This document shows positions 1-5,680 of a DNA stretch of 10,690 bases, piece by piece (the stretch's first letter is position 1; every line of letters starts with the position of its first letter). The stretch spans positions 1 to 10,690 of the forward strand of contig JAQEDJ010000056.1 in the NCBI GenBank assembly GCA_027669525.1. Direction: 5' to 3'. The DNA comes from Coriobacteriaceae bacterium AM48-5. GTDB taxonomy: Bacteria; Actinomycetota; Coriobacteriia; Coriobacteriales; Coriobacteriaceae. The notes under the pieces were generated by a model. That model was given only the letters and a program-made list of their open reading frames with translations, did no database searches and was not told the DNA's origin. Position numbers and translations under genes: made by a program.

Positions 1-2
1 TC

Positions 3-629
3 GTCGAGGCCGAGAACAGGCAGGTCAGGTTCCTGGCCGCCCGGATATCGGAGGCCCTCGACGAGGCCGGGGCCCTCGAGGCCGAGACGGCGGGGCTGCT
101 CGAGGGCGACGAGACCTACGCGTGCCTGCTCACCGTGCCCGGCATCGGCCCGAGGACCGCGGCGCAGCTCGCGGTATCGGTCGACATCGCGAGGTTCCCG
201 GACCACGACCACCTGGCCTCGTACCGCGGCATAGCCCCGAGGGTGAGGAGCTCCGGCACGTCGGTGAGGTCGGTCAGGGCGTCCAGGCGGGGCGACGCGA
301 GGCTCAAGTCCCTGCTGATCTTCTCGTGCAACAGCCTGGTGAGGTCGTCGGGGCGCTACGGCGAGTACTACCGGGCCTGCAGGGCGCGGGGCATGGGGCA
401 CGGGCGGGCGCTCAAGGCCGTCGCGAGGAAGCGGCTCAGGGCGATATACGCCGTGATGCGCGACCGGGTGCTACCGGGAGTAGCGTCGAAGGTTGACAAA
501 ACTATAGGAACACCCAATGAGTACCCAATGAGTAAACAAAGAGTGCGACGGAATGGCTCCCCTTGGCAGCTTAAAGCCGTCATGCAGGAACCATTCCGTC
601 GCAGCCTAATGAAAGGGACTGGGTTGTAA
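3..629 (+). CDS. IS110-family transposase, C-terminal part (5' end outside window)
   Basis: The open frame enters from the left edge without a start and ends at TAA 627-629. The visible part has the C-terminal IS116/IS110/IS902 domain: a helical stretch, then TVPGIGPRTAAQL (an HhH-like GIGP motif), SYRGIAPR, and the RGDARLKSLL...NSL segment with the family's serine region. The N-terminal DEDD RuvC-like half lies outside the window. Known family role: IS110 elements recombine DNA without classical terminal repeats, guided by a bridge RNA from the element's non-coding end. Oddity: family homology seems to fade near residue SKVDKTIGTP (about bases 485-515). The last 35-40 residues read through a tandem 11-bp repeat and most of a hairpin, so they probably represent flanking DNA. 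Family call is firm; whether the element is active cannot be judged. Confidence 0.88.
   Translation, partial: VEAENRQVRFLAARISEALDEAGALEAETAGLLEGDETYACLLTVPGIGPRTAAQLAVSVDIARFPDHDHLASYRGIAPRVRSSGTSVRSVRASRRGDARLKSLLIFSCNSLVRSSGRYGEYYRACRARGMGHGRALKAVARKRLRAIYAVMRDRVLPGVASKVDKTIGTPNEYPMSKQRVRRNGSPWQLKAVMQEPFRRSLMKGTGL
493..498 (+). promoter_or_regulatory. Outward-facing TTGACA -35-like hexamer at IS right end
   Basis: An exact TTGACA lies at the presumed right end of the IS110 element, pointing outward. Many IS elements carry such a hexamer and make a hybrid promoter with flanking DNA. No good -10 sits 16-18 bases downstream here (the next TATAGG is only 4 bases away), so it may be inactive. 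If active, it would read antisense into the convergent glycosidase gene. Confidence 0.25.
513..534 (+). repeat. Tandem 11-bp direct repeat, CCCAATGAGTA x2
   Basis: Two perfect adjacent copies of CCCAATGAGTA occupy 513-523 and 524-534, just beyond the presumed IS110 right end. The first copy plus its next three bases (513-526) recurs exactly on the minus strand at 7338-7351, inside and beside a large palindrome. It is therefore probably part of a dispersed intergenic repeat that the IS landed in, or a duplication made on insertion. Confidence 0.75.
544..603 (-). terminator. 13-bp-arm hairpin, candidate terminator of the PTS-glycosidase unit
   Basis: Perfect 13-bp arms, TGCGACGGAATGG at 544-556 and its complement at 591-603, enclose a 34-base loop; three more pairs form inside after one mismatch. 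Read on the minus strand, the hairpin begins 43 bases after the glycosidase stop and is followed by a T-rich tract, CTCTTTGTTTAC, as expected of an intrinsic terminator. The long loop is unusual, so a mobile palindromic repeat is an alternative. Part of it is also read as the tail of the transposase frame. Confidence 0.45.
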
Positions 630-646
630 ATGTTGGAGAAGAGCCG

Positions 647-1960
647 TTAGCGCCCGGGGGCCAGGATCACCAGCGCGTCGTGCTCAAAGGGATGCTGCGC
701 CACGCGCACGGTGCCGTCACCGTTGTCACGGACGGGCAGCTTTGCGATGCGCTTGTCCTCCATGTCGAGGACCGTCGCCGTCCAGCCACGCGCGCCGTCG
801 AGCTTAAACTTGAGCGCCGTGGTGCGCGGCAGGTACGTGACGACGCGACCGCCAACGCGCGCCACACGGATGGCCTCGCGCGCGTCGTCGAGGAGCTCCT
901 GCGCCGGAACCACGGCAAGTGCATCGTCGGCAGCCGTAGCGCCCAGGGCGGCAAGCACGTGCTCGATCGCGCCAAAGTCCCACACACCCGCAAACTGCAG
1001 GCACTCTTGCCAGCGGAACGGCATGTCAAAGCCCTCGCCCAGCACCGAACCTTGGCTGCGCGATGTCTGCCAGTTCCAAACGCCGTGTGCGCCGTAAGTT
1101 ACGCCGGCACTGGCGCCGGCAAGAATCGACGACCATACGCTCGCGCGGCAATCCTGCGCGGTGAAGCGCCAGTACACATTGCGCGACGCACCCATCTGCT
1201 CGTAACAAGGCTCAGAGTTGACCATCGGCTTTTTAGGGTAGTTGGCGATAAAGTCCTGCGGCAGACGCCATGCCTCGGGCTGGCCCTCGTAGTTGTGGCC
1301 GGGCTGGAACATATAAAAGTCCAGACGGTCCAGATACTGCGCCGGAATGGTGCGATTGGCGCGGTTGATATGCATGGTGCGCAGCGCCTCGGGCGCGCGC
1401 TTGACGACCTCGTCGAGCGCGTCCTCGTAATAGGCGATCGCCTCGTCGCCGGCAAAGTCGGTATCGCCCGTCACCACGTAGACGGGGTTGAACTCGCCCA
1501 GGTTCTCGACGACGCGGGCAACGTGGGCACGGACCTCCTCACGCGGCATAACCTCGGCGCCGCAACGCTCGGCGATCTTGGCACCCCAGGTACCGGGCAC
1601 GTAGTTGCACCACATAAGCACGAGCGCCGGACGGATGCCGTGCTCGACGGCAGCACGGCACATGGCGGCGGCGCGGTCCCAATATGCCTGGTTGGGACGG
1701 GACCAATCAAAGTGCACGCCGTCCTCGCTGGCATAGGGCCAAATGCCCAGGTCGGGGCAGCAGCGGTCCCACTGCGGCAGCGTGTTGATCTGCAGCACAT
1801 TCATGCCCTGCTCGGCACGGCGGGTCAGGTAGTAGTTCCAGTCATCCTCGGCAATGCTCGTAAATGCGCTCCAGCACGTATCGGCAAACCAGAAGAACGG
1901 TTTGCCCTCGCACAAAAAGCCGTCCTGGCGACCGTTGACGGTCAGCTTTCCCAAACTCAT
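647..1960 (-). CDS. DUF4038/GH140-like glycoside hydrolase with C-terminal beta domain
   Basis: A 437-residue protein resembling the DUF4038 (apiosidase-like, GH140-related) TIM-barrel glycosidases. Residues about 5-335 form the barrel, with GKPFFWFADTCW near the start, a WDR...PD segment at 64-70, a TGDTDF motif (D166) and VNSEPCYE (E250). By analogy with GH140, D166 and E250 are the likely acid/base and nucleophile. Residues about 345-437 match the small beta domain annotated as putative collagen-binding in this family. No signal peptide is visible, so it should act in the cytoplasm on imported glycosides. The start at 1960 is chosen because AAAGGA (1968-1973) lies 7 bases upstream; an ATG at 1966 is only 1 base from it, and longer frames read through intergenic DNA. 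It lies 205 bases downstream of the PTS permease on the same strand. The substrate cannot be inferred. Confidence 0.85.
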   Translation of the reverse strand: MSLGKLTVNGRQDGFLCEGKPFFWFADTCWSAFTSIAEDDWNYYLTRRAEQGMNVLQINTLPQWDRCCPDLGIWPYASEDGVHFDWSRPNQAYWDRAAAMCRAAVEHGIRPALVLMWCNYVPGTWGAKIAERCGAEVMPREEVRAHVARVVENLGEFNPVYVVTGDTDFAGDEAIAYYEDALDEVVKRAPEALRTMHINRANRTIPAQYLDRLDFYMFQPGHNYEGQPEAWRLPQDFIANYPKKPMVNSEPCYEQMGASRNVYWRFTAQDCRASVWSSILAGASAGVTYGAHGVWNWQTSRSQGSVLGEGFDMPFRWQECLQFAGVWDFGAIEHVLAALGATAADDALAVVPAQELLDDAREAIRVARVGGRVVTYLPRTTALKFKLDGARGWTATVLDMEDKRIAKLPVRDNGDGTVRVAQHPFEHDALVILAPGR

Positions 1961-1967
1961 CTGCATG

Positions 1968-1973
1968 TCCTTT
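1968..1973 (-). promoter_or_regulatory. Ribosome binding site deciding the glycosidase start
   Basis: AAAGGA on the minus strand lies 7 bases before the ATG at 1960 and only 1 base before the in-frame ATG at 1966, favouring the shorter product beginning MSLGKL. Confidence 0.7.
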
Positions 1974-2001
1974 CGTTTGATAAAGGATTTGCGAACCGCC
2001 G

Positions 2002-2034
2002 GGGGCTTTCGCGGTAACCCCGTGCGAAAGCCCC
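2002..2034. repeat. Perfect 11-bp-arm hairpin between permease and glycosidase genes
   Basis: GGGGCTTTCGC at 2002-2012 is exactly complementary to 2024-2034, with an 11-base loop. On the minus-strand transcript it falls about 40 bases before the glycosidase start and has no U-tract after it, so it does not look like an intrinsic terminator. It could stabilise or process the mRNA, lower downstream expression, or be a small palindromic repeat. Confidence 0.6.
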
Positions 2035-2138
2035 TGCCGCTTGGCAAACCCTCGCGGGCGAATCCCGTCCGCCCCATCAGTCTACCTTGCAAGAAGGGCC
2101 CCGCCGGGCTTACGCCTGACGCCCCGTCGTGTAGGTGA

Positions 2139-2152
2139 GGTCATATGTGACC
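2139..2152. promoter_or_regulatory. Small palindrome just after the permease stop
   Basis: GGTCA at 2139-2143 and TGACC at 2148-2152 form a 14-bp dyad within the permease-glycosidase gap. It might be an operator for an internal promoter of the glycosidase gene, but no convincing -35/-10 pair was found around it. Confidence 0.2.
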
Positions 2153-2165
2153 GAACGGTTTGGCC

Positions 2166-3593
2166 TTAGGCCTCCATCTCGGCGAGTTCCTCCTTGGAGA
2201 AGCCGCAGGCAAAGACGACGGCAGCGGCGATGACAAAGGAGATTGCCATACCAACGATAGCCCAGACGGTGTTCATCTGGCCACCCTGCAGGTAGTTGGT
2301 GAAGACCAGGAAGTTGGACGCACCGCCTGCGAGGTAGTAGGTAACACCCATGAGGCCGGAGAACACAGCGCCGATGGCACCGCCGATGAACATGCCGAGC
2401 ATGGTGCGGCGGAAGCGCATGAGGATACCGAAGAGCGCAGGCTCGGTAACGCCGCCGGCGATGGCGGAGATGACGTAACCGATGGCAAGGGACTTCTCGT
2501 CGGGGTTCTTCATCTTGAGGAAGGCACCGAAGGCGCAGCCCCAGACAGCGGCCATAGCGCAGTTGGTGGAAACGAAGACGAAGGGATCGTAGCCGGCGGC
2601 GATGATCTGAACCTGAGCGAGCAGGATGACGGGCATGTGCATGCCGCAGACCACGAAGAGCTGCCAGAAGGCACCGAGGACGGCCATGACGATCAGGATA
2701 CCGATGCCGCCAAGGTCAGCAAGGCCGAAGAGGGCGTTAGCGATCAGCGTACCGATCTCGTTGCCGATCGGGGCGAGGACGATGAAGGCGATGGGGATGG
2801 TGACGATCATGGTGCAGAACGGCGTGAAGACCGTGGAGAGCACGTCGGGCATGACCTTCTTAAAGAACTTCTCGATGAAGTAGAGGACGGGCACCGAAAG
2901 GATGATCGGCAGGACGGACTGCTGATAGTTGGCAGCGGCGATCTGGATGCCGTAGACGGAGATGATTCCGCCGCCCTCCTGGGTGGCGACGCTCACCACG
3001 GAAGGAGCCATGAGGGCGCCACCGAGCAGCATGCCGAGCACGGGGCTGGCGCCGAGCTTCTTAGCCGCGGCATAACCCAGGTAGATGGGGATAAAGGTGA
3101 ACGTGGCCTCGTACAGCGTGGTGTAGAGGAACGTATAGGTCGGGTCGTCGGCCGAGAGCACACCGAGCATGGTGGGGCCAAGGACAGCCGCGATGGTGCG
3201 GAACAGACCGCCGGCCATGAGCAGCGGGATGAGCTGGGTCATGGAGCCCGACAGATAGTCGAGGATGATGTTGGGCAGGTTCTTGAGCTCGAACTTCTCC
3301 TTGGGAGCATCGAGATTCTCGTCAACGGCGGCACCCTGCTTGACGCCGGAGATGGCGACGAACTCGGCGAGCACCTTGGGCACGTTCTGGCCGATGATGA
3401 CCTGGAGCTGGCTGCCGGCAAACTGGCAACCCAGAACACCCTTGACCTTCTTGATCTTCTCCACGTCGGCCTTGCTGTTGTCCTTGAGCGTCAGACGCAA
3501 GCGCGTCATGCAGTTGGTGGCGACGGTAACATTCTCCGCACCGCCCACGAGCTCGAGGACATCGGTGGCAATCTGCTTGTTATCTACTGCCAT
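2166..3593 (-). CDS. PTS beta-glucoside-type EIIBC permease
   Basis: A 475-residue phosphotransferase permease that would import a sugar or glycoside across the cytoplasmic membrane while phosphorylating it. Residues 1-85 form the EIIB domain; NCMTRLRL carries the phosphocysteine C28, where many relatives have His before the Cys. From about residue 105 the EIIC domain has some ten hydrophobic segments, a GMHMP loop (317-321) and the signature GVTEPALFG (381-389). It ends at about 475 residues with no EIIA domain, so EIIA must come from another protein. The start at 3593 has GGAGG 6 bases upstream; an in-frame ATG at 3608 has no such site. It is first in a minus-strand unit with the glycosidase and is divergent from the esterase. 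Family placement is firm; the exact sugar (beta-glucoside, sucrose, N-acetylhexosamine or other) is not determined. Confidence 0.92.
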   Translation of the reverse strand: MAVDNKQIATDVLELVGGAENVTVATNCMTRLRLTLKDNSKADVEKIKKVKGVLGCQFAGSQLQVIIGQNVPKVLAEFVAISGVKQGAAVDENLDAPKEKFELKNLPNIILDYLSGSMTQLIPLLMAGGLFRTIAAVLGPTMLGVLSADDPTYTFLYTTLYEATFTFIPIYLGYAAAKKLGASPVLGMLLGGALMAPSVVSVATQEGGGIISVYGIQIAAANYQQSVLPIILSVPVLYFIEKFFKKVMPDVLSTVFTPFCTMIVTIPIAFIVLAPIGNEIGTLIANALFGLADLGGIGILIVMAVLGAFWQLFVVCGMHMPVILLAQVQIIAAGYDPFVFVSTNCAMAAVWGCAFGAFLKMKNPDEKSLAIGYVISAIAGGVTEPALFGILMRFRRTMLGMFIGGAIGAVFSGLMGVTYYLAGGASNFLVFTNYLQGGQMNTVWAIVGMAISFVIAAAVVFACGFSKEELAEMEA

Positions 3594-3655
3594 GGGACCC
3601 CTCCCCATATCTTCGTGTGCCTACTCGCTTGTGTAAGCACGCCTTTGGCTCGGCG

Positions 3656-3661
3656 ACTATA
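3656..3661 (-). promoter_or_regulatory. Candidate -10 element for the PTS permease
   Basis: On the minus strand TATAGT lies about 63 bases before the permease ATG. No good -35 hexamer precedes it at 16-18 bases, and a 17-bp palindrome lies 37-53 bases further upstream, which would suit an activator-dependent promoter. Tentative. Confidence 0.3.
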
Positions 3662-3697
3662 ACCCCTTACGGTTGCCGAACCCTTGGATACGCTGTC

Positions 3698-3714
3698 GTA
3701 AACAATTTGTTTAC
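3698..3714. promoter_or_regulatory. Operator-like palindrome GTAAACAATTTGTTTAC
   Basis: A perfect 17-bp dyad with 8-bp arms around one central base. It lies upstream of the candidate permease -10. Further GTTTAC half-sites follow at 3720-3725 and 3734-3739. It is probably a binding site for a dimeric regulator of the sugar locus; the regulator gene is not in the window. Confidence 0.55.
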
Positions 3715-3759
3715 TGAACGTTTACGGGCTTTAGTTTACACGGAGCGCCGAATTTATGG

Positions 3760-3775
3760 CAATTTTGCCGTCTAC
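3760..3775 (+). repeat. 16-bp repeat, copy 1 (CAATTTTGCCGTCTAC)
   Basis: Matches the second copy at 3967-3982 at 15 of 16 positions. Bases 3759-3770 also form a small dyad, GGCAATTTTGCC. Confidence 0.6.
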
Positions 3776-3780
3776 AGTCC

Positions 3781-3809
3781 GGTGAACGGTAGGAAATCGG
3801 GGGTGAACG
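3781..3809 (+). repeat. GGTGAACG direct repeat, 21-bp period
   Basis: Identical octamers at 3781-3788 and 3802-3809 are spaced by two helical turns, as is common for cooperative regulator sites. A related TGAACG occurs at 3715-3720. Confidence 0.35.
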
Positions 3810-3931
3810 TATTTGAATGGCGGGAGATGGTCTCTTTGACTGTCTATTGATATATGGCTCTTTACGTGGGCTTTTATTTTGATAAACACCTCTATGACCT
3901 GTTAGCTCATCAACAGAAGCCCTGCTAGAAG

Positions 3932-3953
3932 CTAGTAAACATATGTTTAGTAG
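3932..3953. promoter_or_regulatory. Operator-like palindrome with core TAAACATATGTTTA
   Basis: A perfect 14-bp core (3936-3949) extends to 22 bp with one mismatched pair. It has the same TAAACA half-sites as the dyad at 3698, but with a 2-base instead of a 3-base spacer, so both may not bind one protein equally well. Confidence 0.5.
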
Positions 3954-3966
3954 TTCATGGCGTGTT

Positions 3967-3982
3967 CAATTTTGCCGTTTAC
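3967..3982 (+). repeat. 16-bp repeat, copy 2 (CAATTTTGCCGTTTAC)
   Basis: One mismatch from copy 1 at 3760-3775. Each copy lies downstream of a TAAACA palindrome on the plus strand, suggesting a duplicated control module. Confidence 0.6.
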
Positions 3983-4018
3983 CGAGTTCATCTGCTCGTT
4001 CTGCAATTCTGCATTAAA

Positions 4019-4032
4019 CTAAACATGTTTAG
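4019..4032. promoter_or_regulatory. Operator-like palindrome CTAAACATGTTTAG near the esterase start
   Basis: A perfect 14-bp dyad centred 56 bases before the esterase ATG, with half-sites TAAACA and TGTTTA directly abutting. At this position, just upstream of or within the leader, a bound repressor could block transcription of the esterase. Confidence 0.5.
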
Positions 4033-4081
4033 ATTGTATTGCCGCTTTTGTTTCGTATTGGCGGCGCAAGGGAGGCAGCTC

Positions 4082-5419
4082 ATGGAACTCAAATTGTGTA
4101 CCTACGCAACCGTCACCACCTTGGGCGACTTTGGCCCCTGGATCAGCAAGGTCGTACTCGACCTGCCCTGCACCGTGCGCGCCAACGACATCGACACGAA
4201 CACCTTCCATATATATGTAGAGCGTCACGAGCGCTCGGGCGAGGTTCTGATGCGCAAGGAGCGCGGCGCCGACCATGCCGCGCCCTCCGTGGGTTACATC
4301 GACATTCTCGCCGCATATCCGTGCGACGAGAACGGACGTAAGCTCGCCGTGGGCACCCATGTGGCACTCGAGGTCGCCGAGCAGCGCCTGACCAAAAAGA
4401 TCGAAGGCGGCGTCATGGGCTCGCGCATGCTCGATGACCAGCTGCACATCACGCAGCTCGCGGCTCTTCCCGGCAATGACGGCGACGATCCCACCTGCGG
4501 CCTGGTCTTCGACACCTGCCGTGGCGATATCTGCCCTGCGCTCAAAGGCTGGAGCAACGCCACGCAAAAGACCGCCGTCGACGGCATCGCGCTCGAATAC
4601 GGCTTCTTTGAGCCCAGCTTTAAAGCCGAGGACTCGGCATGCTTCAACCCCTTTGCGCCCGAGGCGACGGTCGTGCCCCAAAAGGCGCCGCTCGTGGTGT
4701 ATCTGCACGGCGCCGGCGAGGGCAAGGGCGCCACGCAGGGCGAAGGCGCCACGCGCGCCTATATCGGCAACCGCGTGACGGCCATTAGCCAGGCGCAGAT
4801 CCAGCGCTACTTTGGCGGCTTTGCCTGGGTGCTCGTGCCGCAGTCGCCCACGTTTTGGATGGACAACGGCGTCGAGCAGCTTGGCCACTCCAACCAGAGC
4901 ATCTACTCCCCCGTGCTCAAGGCACTTATCGATGAGTTTGTCGCCGAGCATGCCGACCGCATCGACACCGACCGCATCGTGGTCGCCGGCCTTTCCAACG
5001 GTGGCTTTATGACCCTGCGCCTGTGCGCCGACTACCCCGATTTCTTCGCCGCCGGCCTTCCCTGCTGCGCCCCGTGGTACAACGCCACGGACGAGGACGT
5101 AGCCGCGCTCGCCAAGACGCCGCTGTGGTTTACGCACTCCAAGGGCGACGAGCTCGTGTCGCCGCAACAGACCGTGCTGCCGCTCACGGCACGCCTGCGC
5201 GATGCCGGCGCCAACGTGCACCTCACCTACTTTAGCCATGTCGAGGACCTGACCGGCGTGTATCGCGAGGCCGACGGCTCGGCCAAGAAGACGTTCAACC
5301 ACGGCGTGTGGATCCACCAATTCAACGACCTGTGTTATCAAGACTTCGACGGGGGCAACGTACTCATCGACGGCGAGCCGGTGGGCTGCTGGGAGTGGTC
5401 GGCCAGGGTCGACCGCTAA
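4082..5419 (+). CDS. Predicted serine esterase/peptidase, alpha/beta-hydrolase with N-terminal Ig-like domain
   Basis: A 445-residue protein. Residues about 1-150 resemble the Ig-like N-terminal domain of EstA-type esterases. Residues about 200-440 form an alpha/beta-hydrolase of the prolyl-oligopeptidase/PHB-depolymerase-like group (COG4099-like). Visible are the oxyanion-hole motif YLHGAGE (207-213), nucleophile elbow GLSNGGF with S305, SKGDELVS with likely acid D356, and NHGVW with H407. Residues about 214-225 form a Gly-rich insert. No signal peptide is visible, so cytoplasmic action, for example deacylating an imported glycoside, is inferred. GGGAGG (4070-4075) lies 6 bases before the ATG at 4082. 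An in-frame ATG at 4025 would start inside an operator-like palindrome and lacks a ribosome site. The gene is divergent from the PTS permease and probably shares its control region. The true substrate is unknown. Confidence 0.82.
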   Translation: MELKLCTYATVTTLGDFGPWISKVVLDLPCTVRANDIDTNTFHIYVERHERSGEVLMRKERGADHAAPSVGYIDILAAYPCDENGRKLAVGTHVALEVAEQRLTKKIEGGVMGSRMLDDQLHITQLAALPGNDGDDPTCGLVFDTCRGDICPALKGWSNATQKTAVDGIALEYGFFEPSFKAEDSACFNPFAPEATVVPQKAPLVVYLHGAGEGKGATQGEGATRAYIGNRVTAISQAQIQRYFGGFAWVLVPQSPTFWMDNGVEQLGHSNQSIYSPVLKALIDEFVAEHADRIDTDRIVVAGLSNGGFMTLRLCADYPDFFAAGLPCCAPWYNATDEDVAALAKTPLWFTHSKGDELVSPQQTVLPLTARLRDAGANVHLTYFSHVEDLTGVYREADGSAKKTFNHGVWIHQFNDLCYQDFDGGNVLIDGEPVGCWEWSARVDR

Positions 5420-5430
5420 GCCCTCCCATC

Positions 5431-5552
5431 GCGGGGACCGGGGTTTAGTCTTGCAAACGTCCTCGGGCATGCATGGCTGGCGCTTTGCGCTTCGCGCTGC
5501 GCCTGCCCATGCCCCCTGCGGAGTGTTTGCAAGACTAAACCCCGGTCCCCGC
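5431..5552. repeat. 122-bp near-continuous palindrome with perfect 28-bp arms
   Basis: Bases 5431-5458 are exactly complementary to 5525-5552. The 66-base interior folds further: 5465-5471 with 5508-5514, 5475-5483 with 5499-5507 (one T-T mismatch), and a GCGC-TTC-GCGC tip at 5487-5497. It begins 12 bases after the esterase stop. Neither strand has a T-tract after the stem, so it is not a classical intrinsic terminator, though such a stem could still block 3' exonucleases. The outer arms carry GGGGAC/GTCCCC, also found in the hairpin at 7341-7402. A REP/MITE-like mobile palindrome is the favoured reading. Confidence 0.85.
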
Positions 5553-5680
5553 TGCGTTGACGTTGCTGTGACCCTGGCCGGCCGCTTCTAGCGGGCCGCC
5601 GGGTCGGTGGCGATGGGGGCATGGGTCCCGTCTTGCCTTGCGCGTAACTGGCTGAATTGATTTTGATTGGAGCTGTTCCT

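Larger units (their letters stand above)
3594..4081. promoter_or_regulatory. AT-rich divergent control region between permease and esterase
   Basis: This 488-base gap separates two divergent genes and is clearly richer in A/T than its surroundings. It holds three TAAACA/TGTTTA palindromes, a 16-bp repeat in two copies 207 bases apart, two GGTGAACG copies 21 bases apart, and several GTTTAC half-sites (3720, 3734, 3977). No convincing protein-coding frame is present. The short leader before the permease leaves no room for a BglG-type antiterminator hairpin plus terminator, so transcription-factor control is more likely. Confidence 0.7.

Noticed and set aside
680..2017. Long plus-strand open frame (445 codons) opposite the glycosidase
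   Set aside because: It has no domain or ribosome site and overlaps a well-supported DUF4038 gene.
3594..3660. BglG/LicT-type antitermination leader for the PTS gene
   Set aside because: The leader from the candidate -10 to the ATG is only about 55 bases, and no RNA-antiterminator plus terminator hairpin pair is visible.
2160..3662. Long plus-strand open frame (500 codons) rich in Asp, Gly, Glu and His, antisense to the PTS gene
   Set aside because: Its composition is what the reverse of hydrophobic high-GC codons gives. It has no family-like motifs, while the opposite strand is a clear EIIBC.
4019..5470. Long minus-strand open frame (483 codons) opposite the esterase
   Set aside because: It is an antisense shadow in high-GC DNA. 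It starts within the 122-bp palindrome region and shows no recognisable domain, whereas the plus strand has a full catalytic triad.
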